A DNA stretch of 64,000 bases from Micromonospora coriariae (GTDB taxonomy: Bacteria; Actinomycetota; Actinomycetes; Mycobacteriales; Micromonosporaceae). Of this stretch, positions 1 to 8,144 are shown piece by piece. Position numbers and translations under genes: made by a program. A model generated the notes under the pieces. The model had not been told where the DNA came from, did not search any database, and was given only the letters and a program-made list of their open reading frames with translations. Numbering within the stretch: position 1 is the first letter of the stretch; every line of letters begins with the position of its first letter. The stretch lies in NCBI RefSeq assembly GCF_900091455.1, contig NZ_LT607412.1:2232001-2296000 (forward strand), written 5' to 3'.

Positions 1-40
1 GGGACCCTTCTTAACAAAAGGGCGACACGCCGCCGATGCG

Positions 41-1939
41 GTGGATCTTCACGGAGGTTTGACCCCGGAGGCGCTGGGGACCCGGGGAGGCATGGCAGGA
101 GCAGCAGCGGAACACCGCCGGCTCGCCACCGTCGTGGAGAGCTGGCTGGGGCGCCCGGTCCTGATCGTCGGCGACGCCATGTTGGACGAATGGCGGTTCG
201 CCGACTCCGACCGGCTCTGCCGGGAGGCGCCCGCCCCGGTCCTCACTCTGCGGCGGCGGATCTCCGCCGCCGGCGGGGCCGCGAACACCGCAGTCAACGT
301 CGCCACCCTCGGTGGACGGGCAGTGCTGGTGGCACCGGTCGGCGCCGACGTCGCCGGTGACGAACTGCACGACTGTCTGGACCGCGCCGGCGTCTGGGAC
401 CGTACGGTCAACCAGCCCGGTCGACCCACCCCGGTGAAGCGGCGGATGCTGGCCGGCAACCAGATCCTGCTCCGGGAGGACTCCGGCGACCCGGACGACG
501 CGCTCGCCCCGGACGGGGTGGGCCGGCTGCTCACCGCGCTGGACTGCGCCACCGAGGAGCTGCGCGCCGCCGCCGGCGGGGAGGCACCGACCCTGGTGGT
601 CTGCGACTACGGCCTGGGCGCCCTGCCCGCGCCGGTGCGCGCCTGGCTGGTGGAGCAGCGGGAGCGCTACGCCACTGTCGCGCTGGACGCCCACGACCTG
701 GCCGACTGGCGGGGGCTCGCACCGACCGTGGTCACGCCCAGCTTCGCCGAGGCGACCCGGCTGCTGGCCCGCGCCGGCGGCGCGACCCGCCCGACGGCCG
801 GCGTCGAACTGCACCTGGAACACCCCGACAGCGACCCGGCTGACGGCCCGTCCGAGCTGAGCGTGGGTGCCGCCCCGGGTGGGGCGCGGGCCGACGCTGT
901 CAGCGCCGGCACCATCCCGGACCCGACGCGGGCCGGCCATCCGGGACCGGTCGGCGAGCCGACGCTCAGCGAGGGCCAGGTGGCCCTCACCGGCGATGGA
1001 CTCAGCGTCACCGGCGCCGGCGTGACCGTGAACACCGAGGCCGGAGAGGGCGTCGACCGGGCGGTGCTGGCCGAGGCACGCCTTGCCGAGCTACGTGCGC
1101 ACACCGGCGCCGACGTGGTCGCGGTGACCCTGGACACCGAGGGCGCGGTGGTCGGCGGCGCCGACGGCGAGCCGCGGCGCAGCCACAGCACCCCGGTGCC
1201 GGCGAGCCACGCCGTGGGCGCCGGCGACGCGTACCTGGCGGCGATGACGCTGGCCCTGGCCGCCGACGCGCCGCTGCCCACCGCCGCCCAGCTCGCCCAA
1301 CTGGCGGCCACCATCACCGTGTCGGACACCGGCACCTGCGTGTGCCGGCGGGAGGATCTGCTCACCGCGCTCGACCAACCGCCGGAGACCACCGGGCACC
1401 CGGTGCTCGTCGGCACCGACGAGCTGGACGCGATAGTCGCCGAGTATCGCGACGCCGGACGGTCGGTGGTGTTCACCAACGGCTGCTTCGACGTACTGCA
1501 CCGGGGGCACGTGCGCTACCTGGAGCAGGCCCGCGCCCTGGGCGACCTGCTCATCGTGGCGGTCAACTCGGACGGCAGCGTACGTCGGTTGAAGGGGGCG
1601 GACCGTCCGGTCAACCCGGTCGAGGACCGGGGCGCCCTGCTCGCCGCGCTGTCCTGCGTGGACCACGTGGTGATCTTCGAGGAGGACTCGCCCGCCGCGC
1701 TGATCGAGGCGGTCCGGCCGGACGTGTACGTCAAGGGCGGGGACTACCCACCGGAGCTGGTGCCCGAGGCGCCGCTGGTGCGCCGGCTGGGCGGCCAGGT
1801 GCGCACCCTGGGGTACGTGCCGGACCGGTCCACCTCCGCGATCATCGAGCGGATCCGGTCACACAGTCAGGACCGGGAGCCCGACCGTACGTCGCACGGC
1901 CATGATCCGTCGCTCAGCACCCGTACCCGAACGTCGTGA
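41..1939 (+). CDS. hldE: Bifunctional HldE-like heptose 7-phosphate kinase / heptose 1-phosphate adenylyltransferase
   Basis: The protein (632 aa from the GTG) has an N-terminal PfkB/ribokinase-type kinase (about residues 30-440, with VGAGDAYLAAM as the anion-hole/catalytic motif near 392) and a C-terminal nucleotidyltransferase (about 470-610) with FTNGCFDVLHRGH (HxGH motif) and VKGGDYPPE. This is the HldE/RfaE architecture, which phosphorylates D-glycero-manno-heptose 7-P at C1 and then makes the nucleotide-activated heptose. Typical HldE is about 475 aa; the excess is mostly a low-complexity Gly/Ala/Pro/Asp insertion at about residues 250-340 of the kinase domain. An ATG at 92 directly behind GGGGAGG is an alternative start, but that spacing is only 1 nt. 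The next gene overlaps by 4 bp, and the heptosyltransferase-like gene nearby supports a sugar-activation role. The nucleotide specificity (ADP or GDP) is not visible. Confidence 0.88.
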   Translation: MDLHGGLTPEALGTRGGMAGAAAEHRRLATVVESWLGRPVLIVGDAMLDEWRFADSDRLCREAPAPVLTLRRRISAAGGAANTAVNVATLGGRAVLVAPVGADVAGDELHDCLDRAGVWDRTVNQPGRPTPVKRRMLAGNQILLREDSGDPDDALAPDGVGRLLTALDCATEELRAAAGGEAPTLVVCDYGLGALPAPVRAWLVEQRERYATVALDAHDLADWRGLAPTVVTPSFAEATRLLARAGGATRPTAGVELHLEHPDSDPADGPSELSVGAAPGGARADAVSAGTIPDPTRAGHPGPVGEPTLSEGQVALTGDGLSVTGAGVTVNTEAGEGVDRAVLAEARLAELRAHTGADVVAVTLDTEGAVVGGADGEPRRSHSTPVPASHAVGAGDAYLAAMTLALAADAPLPTAAQLAQLAATITVSDTGTCVCRREDLLTALDQPPETTGHPVLVGTDELDAIVAEYRDAGRSVVFTNGCFDVLHRGHVRYLEQARALGDLLIVAVNSDGSVRRLKGADRPVNPVEDRGALLAALSCVDHVVIFEEDSPAALIEAVRPDVYVKGGDYPPELVPEAPLVRRLGGQVRTLGYVPDRSTSAIIERIRSHSQDREPDRTSHGHDPSLSTRTRTS

Positions 1940-2814
1940 ACCGCCCACTCGACCTCGACACCGCGGAGGCGTTCCGCACCGAGCGGCTGGTCGACGTGCT
2001 GATCCCGACCCGTAACCGGCCCGCCGAGCTGGCGGTCACCCTGGCCGGCCTCGCCGCGCAGGAGGGCGTGCCCGGCTTCGGGGTGGTGGTCAGCGACCAG
2101 TCGGACGGGGATCCCGCGTACGCCCACCCCGCCGCCGCCACCATGGTCCGGGCGCTGCGCCACCGGGGTCACCCCGTGCTGCTGACCCGTCGGCTGCCCC
2201 GGCGAGGGCTGGCCGAGCACCGGGCGTACCTGCTGGCCGCCTCGGCCGCCCGGTACGTGCTCAGCCTCGACGACGACGTCTGGCTGGAGCCGGGGGCGCT
2301 GCATCGGCTGGTCACCGCGATCGGGGAGCTGGGCTGCGGGTTCGTCGGCAACGGCGTGCACGGGCTCTCGTACACCGATGACCGGCGGCCGGAGACGCAC
2401 GGGCACTACGAGGAGTGGATCGGCCGGCCGACACCGGAGCGGATCCGGCCGGGCACCCCGGAGTGGGACCGGGCCCGGATCCACTCGGCGGCCAACCTGC
2501 TGCACGTCACCGGAGAGTTGGCGCTGCCGCCGGGTGCGTGGCGCGCGTACAAGATCTCCTGGATCGGGGGGTGCGTGCTCTACGACCGGGCCAAACTCGT
2601 CGATTCCGGCGGCTTCGACTTCTGGCGGAAGGTGCAGGAGAAGCACCAGGGCGAGGACGTGGCCGCCCAGCTCTCGGTGCTGGCCCGGCACGGAGGGGCT
2701 GGCATCCTGCCCAGCGGCGCCTACCACCTGGAGTCCCCCACCACGGTCACCGAGCGGGACGTCGAGGCGTGGGAGGTCGTACTCGCCGACGAGGACACCC
2801 CCCAGCCCGCCTGA
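1936..2814 (+). CDS. Glycosyltransferase family 2 protein
   Basis: This 292-aa protein opens with a GT-A type nucleotide-sugar binding fold (VDVLIPTRNRPAELAVTL, residues about 18-35). It has the metal-binding acidic triad in YVLSLDDDVWLEPG (about 112-125). Later parts, such as WIGGCVLYDRAKL and the GEDVAAQL segment, match the acceptor half of GT2 enzymes. No membrane segment is visible, so it is probably a cytoplasmic or membrane-associated transferase. Its GTG start overlaps the hldE stop (GTGA), so the two genes are translationally coupled and the enzyme probably uses or extends a product of the heptose pathway. Donor and acceptor cannot be read from the sequence. Confidence 0.85.
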   Translation: MNRPLDLDTAEAFRTERLVDVLIPTRNRPAELAVTLAGLAAQEGVPGFGVVVSDQSDGDPAYAHPAAATMVRALRHRGHPVLLTRRLPRRGLAEHRAYLLAASAARYVLSLDDDVWLEPGALHRLVTAIGELGCGFVGNGVHGLSYTDDRRPETHGHYEEWIGRPTPERIRPGTPEWDRARIHSAANLLHVTGELALPPGAWRAYKISWIGGCVLYDRAKLVDSGGFDFWRKVQEKHQGEDVAAQLSVLARHGGAGILPSGAYHLESPTTVTERDVEAWEVVLADEDTPQPA

Positions 2815-2819
2815 GTTCT

Positions 2820-2873
2820 GTTAAGAAGGGGCCCCTGCTCTACCGCAGGCGTTAACAAGGTGCCCTTCCTTAC
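2820..2873. repeat. Intergenic TTAAGAAGGGG/TTAACAAGG repeat between convergent genes
   Basis: The two arms GTTAAGAAGGGGCCCC (2820-2835) and GTTAACAAGGTGCCCTTCC (2851-2869) form an imperfect inverted arrangement in the 55-bp gap between the convergent GT2 and GT9 genes. The second arm reaches into the GT9 stop codon. A related TTCTTAACA string is at the very start of the window (9-17). Position and symmetry fit a bidirectional terminator or a dispersed genus-specific palindromic repeat. Confidence 0.55.
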
Positions 2874-3976
2874 GTCTGGAGCAGCTCGCGGGCGGCTTCC
2901 AGCACCTCGATTGTCGGCACGTCGCTGACGAAGGAGTCCCGGTGCGGGCACTCGCCGTCGCCGGGCCGGTGCGGATAGATGCCGGGCGTGCAGTCCACCC
3001 CGCAGACCGGGCAGTGCACCATCCAGGAACAGATCGGCCGGTGCCGACCCCGAAGCGGGTTGGCCGTGTTGATCAGGTTGCCGACCCAGTAGACGCCGAC
3101 CGTCGGCGTGCCCACCGCGGCGGCCAGGTGCAGCGGACCGGTGTCGTTGGAGACGACCAGGGCGCAGCCGGCGTAGCAACCGGCCAACCCACCGAGACTG
3201 AGCGTGCCCACCTGCGGCCGGACCGGCACCCCCGACGCCGCGACCACCCGGTCCACCACCTCCCGCTCGCTCGGCGTACCGGTGACCAGCACCTCGTAGC
3301 CATCGCCGTGCAGCTCGCGGGCCACCTCGGCGAACCGCTCGGCCGGCCAGCGGCGGCGGGTGTCACTGGCGCCCGGATGCAGCGCCACCCGGGGTCGGTC
3401 GGGTGGGCCGAGCACCTGGTTCGCCTCCGCACGGTCGGCGTCGGTCACGGCCAGCGCCGGCACGATGGTGGTCGCTGGCGCACCCACCAGGGCCACCGCC
3501 TCCAGGTAACGGATCACCTCGTGCTGGTAGTAGACGTACCGGATCCACCGGTCCAGCGGGGGCGCGTCGTCGGCGCGCAAACCCACGGTGACCCGGGCGC
3601 CGAGGCGGCTGACCAGCGGGTTGGAGTTGGCGCCGCCGCCGTGGATCTGCACCGCCAGGTCGAAGCCCTCGCCGGTAGCCATCGCCAGGAAGTCGTCCAT
3701 CGACGACTCCGCCTCACCCGCCTCCGGCGTGCGAATGCCGGGCGCCGGCGGCACCACCAGCACCCGATCCACCGGGCCGGGCCGGTCGCGCCAGAGCTTC
3801 GCGTGCCACGGCGCGCCGAGCAGCACGATCTCCGCCTCCGGGTACGCGGCGCGCAGCGCCTCCAGCGCAGGCAACGCGAACAGGAAGTCGCCGAGCGCGT
3901 TGGCGCGCAGCACGGCGATCCGCCGCACGTCGGGAACGTGCCCGGCCGTCGGGCCGAGCAGGGACGGGGTGACCAC
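2870..3976 (-). CDS. Glycosyltransferase family 9 (ADP-heptose:LPS heptosyltransferase-like)
   Basis: This 368-aa protein has the GT9/WaaF-type GT-B layout. The N-terminal half has IAVLRANALGDFLFALPALEAL (about residues 19-40), and the C-terminal half has RVALHPGASDTRRRWPAERF and then VVSNDTGPLHLAAAVGTPTVGVY (about 285-307). These are the hallmark motifs of heptosyltransferases. A C-terminal Cys/His cluster (CPVCGVDC, later CPH) is unusual for the family and may bind metal. With the convergent HldE-like gene it makes a heptose activation and transfer module in an organism without LPS, so the acceptor is more likely a cell-wall glycopolymer, glycolipid or natural product. The acceptor is inference. 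Confidence 0.85.
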   Translation of the reverse strand: MVTPSLLGPTAGHVPDVRRIAVLRANALGDFLFALPALEALRAAYPEAEIVLLGAPWHAKLWRDRPGPVDRVLVVPPAPGIRTPEAGEAESSMDDFLAMATGEGFDLAVQIHGGGANSNPLVSRLGARVTVGLRADDAPPLDRWIRYVYYQHEVIRYLEAVALVGAPATTIVPALAVTDADRAEANQVLGPPDRPRVALHPGASDTRRRWPAERFAEVARELHGDGYEVLVTGTPSEREVVDRVVAASGVPVRPQVGTLSLGGLAGCYAGCALVVSNDTGPLHLAAAVGTPTVGVYWVGNLINTANPLRGRHRPICSWMVHCPVCGVDCTPGIYPHRPGDGECPHRDSFVSDVPTIEVLEAARELLQT

Positions 3977-3985
3977 GCGGTCCCG

Positions 3986-4534
3986 CTACGACCGGTCGAT
4001 CTCGCCGACGGTGTCCGGGCGGTGCAACTCGCGGTCGGCGGCGGGATCGGCCGGCATCGGCGTACCGGTGGAGAAGTCTCCGGAACGCGGTCCGGTGCGG
4101 CCGACGGTGATTGTGCGCGGCCTGGGTCGGACCGCCCGGGGCAGCCGGACCCGGAGCAGGCCGTGGTCCATCACCGCGTCGATGCCCTCCGGGTCCACCC
4201 GGGACGGCAGGTCGATGCGGTACTCGAAGCCCCGGGTCTCGAAGCCGCCCGGGATGCCCTGGTCGGCGTTGACCTCCGCCTCGGATCGGGCCCGTACGCA
4301 CAGCTCCCGGTCGTCCAGCTCGACCGCCACCTCCTCCGGCGCCACCCCGGGCAGCCGGACCACGACGTCCCAGCCGTCCGCGGTCTCGGTCAGCTCGACG
4401 TCGGACGTCCCGGCCCGGCCACCGACCAGCCGGCTCAGCTCGGCGCGCAGCGACTGCAGCTCGCCCATCGGGTCCCAGCCCTGCTGCCGGCCCCGCCATC
4501 CCCGGCCGAAGCCACCGGTCTGCTGCTCGGTCAT
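3986..4534 (-). CDS. Hsp20/alpha-crystallin family small heat-shock protein
   Basis: This 182-aa protein has the central alpha-crystallin domain in order: DVELTETADGWDVVVRLPGV, a VAVELDDRELCVRARSE strand, FEYRIDLPSRVD and the closing LLRVRLPRA. Small heat-shock proteins hold unfolded proteins as ATP-independent oligomeric chaperones. The N-terminus is Gly/Gln-rich and the tail Arg/Pro-rich. The ATG at 4534 is preferred over the GTG one codon upstream because it overlaps the stop of the DUF2231 gene (TGATG) and has GGAGAGG just before it. The two genes form a coupled pair that may be a stress unit. Confidence 0.88.
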   Translation of the reverse strand: MTEQQTGGFGRGWRGRQQGWDPMGELQSLRAELSRLVGGRAGTSDVELTETADGWDVVVRLPGVAPEEVAVELDDRELCVRARSEAEVNADQGIPGGFETRGFEYRIDLPSRVDPEGIDAVMDHGLLRVRLPRAVRPRPRTITVGRTGPRSGDFSTGTPMPADPAADRELHRPDTVGEIDRS

Positions 4535-5037
4535 CACACCTCTCCGATCCGCCGGGCGGCCGCGGGCGGCCGCAGTGAGCTGGGCGCGTCCAGACCGGCC
4601 TCACGGTCGACGCCCACGCCGAGCCGGTCGACCAGCTCCCCGCCGAGCCAGGCACTGATGCCGAGAATGGCGACCGCCACCACCTCGATGGCGATCAGCG
4701 CGCCGCCTGCGGCCCGGGAGTCCGCGTTGAGCCGGACCGCCCAGACGGCGGCGAAGAGCAGGATCACGGCGACGTTCGCGCTGGCGTGCAGCAGGCCCAC
4801 CCGCTTGGCGCGGGTGCCGGTCGGGATCGCCAGCAGGTCGAACGAGCCGGCCGCCGCGGCGAGCAGACCGCCGACCAGGCCGACGGTGATGTTCCAGTAC
4901 GCGACCTCGCCGAGGAAGTCAGGCCCGCCGACGGTGTCCACCACGTCGAACAGCACCGCCGTGGCCAGCAGCGCGACCGGGAACATGACCAGCATCGGAT
5001 GGACTGGATGACCCAGCACCTTGAGTCGGCTCTCCAT
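4534..5037 (-). CDS. DUF2231-type four-helix membrane protein
   Basis: The 167-aa protein begins MESRLKVLGHPVHPMLVMFP, the conserved HPVHPML start of the DUF2231 family, followed by about four hydrophobic segments (residues about 12-32, 45-65, 80-100 and 110-130). The start is fixed by GGAGG 7 nt upstream of the ATG; the frame stays open further upstream but without a ribosome site. The family is an integral membrane protein of unknown function, sometimes annotated as a possible heme or redox membrane protein. The downstream hsp20 gene is coupled by a 1-nt overlap. Confidence 0.82.
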   Translation of the reverse strand: MESRLKVLGHPVHPMLVMFPVALLATAVLFDVVDTVGGPDFLGEVAYWNITVGLVGGLLAAAAGSFDLLAIPTGTRAKRVGLLHASANVAVILLFAAVWAVRLNADSRAAGGALIAIEVVAVAILGISAWLGGELVDRLGVGVDREAGLDAPSSLRPPAAARRIGEV

Positions 5038-5203
5038 CTCCCGGCCTCCACTGGTCGGCGTCCTGCGGAACGGTCTCGTGCGGCGGGCGCGTCGGGTGAG
5101 GCCGTACCCCGGGCGACCGGGGACAAACCTCGCGCTGGTCACGCCCGCCTAGGCTGACGAAGGGTGGCCCCGCCACCCGGGTCAACGGCTGGGGGAGGAT
5201 CAC

Positions 5204-5821
5204 GTGACGGTGGAGATCACCTCGCACGAGGAACTGCGCGAACTGCTCGGCGTGCCGCACCCGCGGGCCGCCAACAAGGACCGGCCCCGCCTGCACGAGC
5301 GGGACCGGCAGTGGCTGGCCGCCTCGCCGTTCTGCCTGGTCGCCACGGCCGGCGCGGACGGCAGCTGCGACGTGTCACCCAAGGGCGATCCGGCCGGGTT
5401 CGCCCTGGTGCTGGACGACACGACCATCGCGCTACCCGAGCGGCCGGGCAACAAGCGGGCGGACGGCTACCGCAACATCCTGGACAACCCGCACGTCGGG
5501 TTGCTTTTCATGATCCCCGGGCGGACCGACACGCTGCGAATCAACGGACGGGCCCGGCTCGTGCGGGACGCCCCCTGGTTCGACGACATGGTGGTCAAGG
5601 GGCACCGGCCGGTGCTCGCGGTGGTGGTGGAGATCGAGCAGATCTTCTACCACTGCGCGAAGGCGTTCCTGCGGTCCGCGCTGTGGCAGCCGGAGACCTG
5701 GCAGCCGGAGGCGCTGCCCTCCCGGGCACGCCTCATCAAGGAGGTCGAGGCGCCGAGGGAGAGCCTCGAAGACCTGGAACGGCACTACGGCCCGGAGTAC
5801 GCCAAGAAGATCTACGTCTGA
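5204..5821 (+). CDS. Pyridoxamine 5'-phosphate oxidase-like FMN flavoprotein (MSMEG_1061-type)
   Basis: The 205-aa protein has the split-barrel FMN-binding fold. Landmarks are FCLVATAGADGSCDVSPKGDPAGF (about residues 44-67), IALPERPGNKRADGYRNILDNPHVGLLFMIPG (about 77-108), TLRINGRARLV, and the later HCAKAFLRSALW. This matches the MSMEG_1061-type PPOX subfamily, putative FMN-dependent oxidoreductases of unknown physiological substrate. The GTG start is preceded by GGGGGAGG at a good distance. The gene stands alone between divergent neighbours. Confidence 0.85.
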   Translation: MTVEITSHEELRELLGVPHPRAANKDRPRLHERDRQWLAASPFCLVATAGADGSCDVSPKGDPAGFALVLDDTTIALPERPGNKRADGYRNILDNPHVGLLFMIPGRTDTLRINGRARLVRDAPWFDDMVVKGHRPVLAVVVEIEQIFYHCAKAFLRSALWQPETWQPEALPSRARLIKEVEAPRESLEDLERHYGPEYAKKIYV

Positions 5822-5872
5822 GCCCGCCGCCCGCGGCGCGACCCACACTGACGCCGACGGACGTCCCGCCGG

Positions 5873-6280
5873 TCAGGGCGCCGGCTCGGCGTGCACCATC
5901 CACAGGTGGCCGTCCGGGTCGGCGAAGGTGCCGGCGTACCCCCAGGGTTGTGCCTCCGGCTCGGTGACCACCTCGGCGCCGGCGGCGCGGGCCCGCTCGA
6001 TGATCGCATCCGCGTCGGCGGGCGAGGCGACGTCGAGGCTGAGCACGCACTCGCTCTGCCCCCGCGTGGCGACCTCGTGCCGGCCGATCACCCACCCGAA
6101 GCCGCCGGTCGGGATGAGCATCAGCCGCAGCCCGTCGTTGACGACGAACTGCAACGGCTCCGGGATGCCATCGTCGGCCAGCTCGCCCACCGTCTCCAGA
6201 CCGAGACCGTCCCGGTAGAAGCGGTGTGAGGTCGGACGGTCGGCGATGGGAAGACTGATGGTCACGGGCGCGAAGGTCAT
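5873..6280 (-). CDS. VOC (glyoxalase/bleomycin-resistance fold) family protein
   Basis: This 135-aa protein has two beta-alpha-beta-beta-beta modules. Module 1 contains ISLPIADRPTSHRFYRDGLGLETVGE; module 2 contains CVLSLDVASPADADAIIERARAAGAEV and ends YAGTFADPDGHLWMVHAEP, the typical C-terminal strand carrying the metal-ligand Glu. Members range from glyoxalase-like enzymes to resistance and dioxygenase proteins, so the substrate is not predictable. The ATG at 6280 is chosen because the fold begins a few residues later and GGAG lies upstream; a longer open frame upstream has no family similarity. Confidence 0.8.
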   Translation of the reverse strand: MTFAPVTISLPIADRPTSHRFYRDGLGLETVGELADDGIPEPLQFVVNDGLRLMLIPTGGFGWVIGRHEVATRGQSECVLSLDVASPADADAIIERARAAGAEVVTEPEAQPWGYAGTFADPDGHLWMVHAEPAP

Positions 6281-6457
6281 GGGACGGGCTCCAGGGTGTC
6301 GGACGGACACGGTCTCCAGGATGGACGCGACCCGGCCCCGAAAGTCATCGGACGCGCCGGTAGGACACCGAGACCGTGGACACGCATCCGCGCGCCCGAT
6401 GGCGCGATGAGTAGCGGCACTCAGGCGCATGGCGGAGAGTTACGAAATTCTGCGCTG

Positions 6458-6988
6458 ATGCCGTCCGCAACCCCGTCGCCGTCGTCCGTTCCGGCACCGA
6501 CCGTGCCGCGCCTGGTGAATCCACACCGCCTGGCCGTAGGGCAGATGGTCGTGGTCGGCGCGTCGGCAGCCCTGTTTCTGCGCGGAACCACAAGTGGCCC
6601 GTGGGTGCTGTTCGTACTCTTCGTCGGCCTGGAGGTCGTGCTGCTCGGAGGCGCGGTGGCGCTGCTGACGTTGACCTATCTGCTCGGCACCCTCACCCGT
6701 CACGGGTCGCGGCTGACCGAGAGCCCAGGTGGCCGGTGTGCCTGGACCCTGGCCGTCTGGGCCGGCGGTGCGGCACTCGTCGGCTTCGGCCGCGCGGCCC
6801 TGGGTCACCTGGGCTTCGAACCCGACCGTCATCCCGAGGTCGGCCACTGGCTGCTGGGCCTGGGGGTGGCGCTGGTGGTGGGCCTTCTCAGTCGATCACG
6901 ACAGGTACGTGTCGGCTCGGCCGCACTGATCGGGCTCTTCGTCGTGGTCACCGCCGCGCTGCCGAGCCATCCGCTGAGTGGCCGCTGA
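6458..6988 (+). CDS. Hypothetical membrane protein with four hydrophobic segments
   Basis: I do not recognise the family. From the ATG at 6458 the product is 176 aa, with four hydrophobic stretches: around MVVVGASAALFL, WVLFVLFVGLEVVLLGGAVALLTLTYLLG, TLAVWAGGAALVGFG, and WLLGLGVALVVGLL with ALIGLFVVVTAALP. It is therefore probably a polytopic membrane protein. The start is uncertain: an in-frame ATG at 6407 is possible, and GGAGAG at 6432-6437 is too far from 6458 for a standard site. The methyltransferase gene follows after 15 bp and may be co-transcribed. Confidence 0.6.
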   Translation: MPSATPSPSSVPAPTVPRLVNPHRLAVGQMVVVGASAALFLRGTTSGPWVLFVLFVGLEVVLLGGAVALLTLTYLLGTLTRHGSRLTESPGGRCAWTLAVWAGGAALVGFGRAALGHLGFEPDRHPEVGHWLLGLGVALVVGLLSRSRQVRVGSAALIGLFVVVTAALPSHPLSGR

Positions 6989-7003
6989 CCTAGCGTTGCC
7001 GCC

Positions 7004-7648
7004 ATGAACGATGACGACTGGTTGGCGGACACCCGCACTTCCTACGACACTGTCGCCACCAGTTATGCGGACCTGCTACGCAACTTCCTCGCAGAAACGC
7101 CGTACGAGCGAGCGATGCTGGCGTTGTTCGCCGAGCTCGTCCACGCCGGCGGTGGAGGGCCGGTCGCCGACGTGGGCTGCGGGCCAGGGCGCATCACCGC
7201 CCACCTGCACGGGCTCGGCATCGACGCCTTCGGGGTCGATCTGTCGCCGGGGATGATCGAGGTGGCTCGGCGCGATCATCCCGGTCTGCGGTTCGAGGTG
7301 GGTTCCATGACCGATCTCGACCTCGCCGACGCTTCGGTCGCCGGCCTGGTCGCCTGGTATTCGCTGATCCACATCCCCGACGACCAGGTCGGCTCGGTCT
7401 TCGCGCATTTCCGGCGGGTGTTGCGGCCCGGCGGCCTGCTGCTGCTCAGCTTCCACGTGGGCGACGAAACGAGGCTCAAGACGCAGGGCTACGGCGGCCA
7501 CCCGATGAAGGTCCACGTCCACTGTCGCCAGATCGGCAAAGTGGCCGGTTGGCTGCGCGGAAGCGGATTCGCGGTCGAGGCGCAGATGACACTCACCTCC
7601 GCCGAGAGCCGGCTCGGGGGAGTCATCTTCGGGCGCCGCCAGTCCTAG
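7004..7648 (+). CDS. Class I SAM-dependent methyltransferase
   Basis: The 214-aa protein has a Rossmann-type methyltransferase domain. Motif I is VADVGCGPGRITAHL (about residues 51-65), the acidic end of strand 2 is in FGVDLSPGMIEVAR, motif II is around SVAGLVAWYSLIHIPDDQ, and motif III is RVLRPGGLLLLSFH. The N-terminus TRTSYDTVATSYADLL is typical of UbiE/Methyltransf_11/25-like small-molecule methyltransferases. The substrate is unknown. It follows a membrane-protein gene on the same strand by 15 bp. Confidence 0.87.
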   Translation: MNDDDWLADTRTSYDTVATSYADLLRNFLAETPYERAMLALFAELVHAGGGGPVADVGCGPGRITAHLHGLGIDAFGVDLSPGMIEVARRDHPGLRFEVGSMTDLDLADASVAGLVAWYSLIHIPDDQVGSVFAHFRRVLRPGGLLLLSFHVGDETRLKTQGYGGHPMKVHVHCRQIGKVAGWLRGSGFAVEAQMTLTSAESRLGGVIFGRRQS

Positions 7649-7676
7649 CCGACCGGTGCCGTCGACGACTGAAATC

Positions 7677-7739
7677 CTAGCGTCGCTAGATGTAGTGCCA
7701 ACGCTATGCTAGCGTGGACCTCGCCCCTAGCACCGCTAG
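7677..7739 (+). promoter_or_regulatory. Three regularly spaced CTAGC/GCTAG palindromic operators before DUF4267 gene
   Basis: Three palindromes lie upstream of the DUF4267 gene: CTAGCGtCGCTAG (7677-7689), ACGCTAtgcTAGCGT (7701-7715) and CTAGCaccGCTAG (7727-7739). Their centres are 25 bp apart, so all face the same side of the helix. The middle one overlaps a possible -10 (TATGCT at 7705-7710). They look like sites for a dimeric repressor of the TetR type, but no regulator gene is adjacent. Confidence 0.7.
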
Positions 7740-7754
7740 AACTCGGAGATGCTC

Positions 7755-8117
7755 ATGCTCACCCCTGCCGCGTACGGCCTGGCCATCGCCCTCAACCTGT
7801 TCGTCGTCTTCATCGGCGCCCGGTTCCTGCTGCAACCCGAAGCCGCAGCCGCCGGGTACGGCGTACCGGCCAAGCCCGGTGCCTATCTGACCATCAAGGG
7901 CCTACGCGACCTCAGCTACGGCATCCTCGGCCTGGCCCTGATCGCCTTCGTCGGACCCCACGCGGCAGCCTGGTTCATGCTCATCGTGGCGCTGAACCCG
8001 CTCGGCGACACGCTGATCGTGCTCCGCAATGGAGGCACCAAGGCCGTCGCCTTCGGCATTCACTTCGCCACCGCCGTCGTGGTCCTCATCAGCGCCGCCC
8101 TCCTGTTCGCCGTCTGA
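7755..8117 (+). CDS. DUF4267-type small membrane protein
   Basis: The 120-aa protein has about four hydrophobic helices (AAYGLAIALNLFVVFIGARFLL, LSYGILGLALIAFVG, WFMLIVALNPLGDTLIVL, and IHFATAVVVLISAALLF), with the LxxKGLRDL-type loop KPGAYLTIKGLRDLSYG that I associate with DUF4267 proteins. Function is unknown. The ATG at 7755 is preferred over 7749 because CGGAG at 7744-7748 would abut the first ATG. Three operator-like palindromes just upstream imply tight repression by an unlinked or lost regulator. An SRPBCC gene remnant follows 28 bp downstream. Confidence 0.75.
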   Translation: MLTPAAYGLAIALNLFVVFIGARFLLQPEAAAAGYGVPAKPGAYLTIKGLRDLSYGILGLALIAFVGPHAAAWFMLIVALNPLGDTLIVLRNGGTKAVAFGIHFATAVVVLISAALLFAV

Positions 8118-8144
8118 CCGCCCGCCAACAGAGGGAGTCAAGAG

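Noticed and set aside
2942..5011. Long open frame on the plus strand opposite GT9, Hsp20 and DUF2231 genes
   Set aside because: It is the antisense shadow of three recognisable genes in high-GC DNA and has Arg/His/Pro-rich composition without any family signal.
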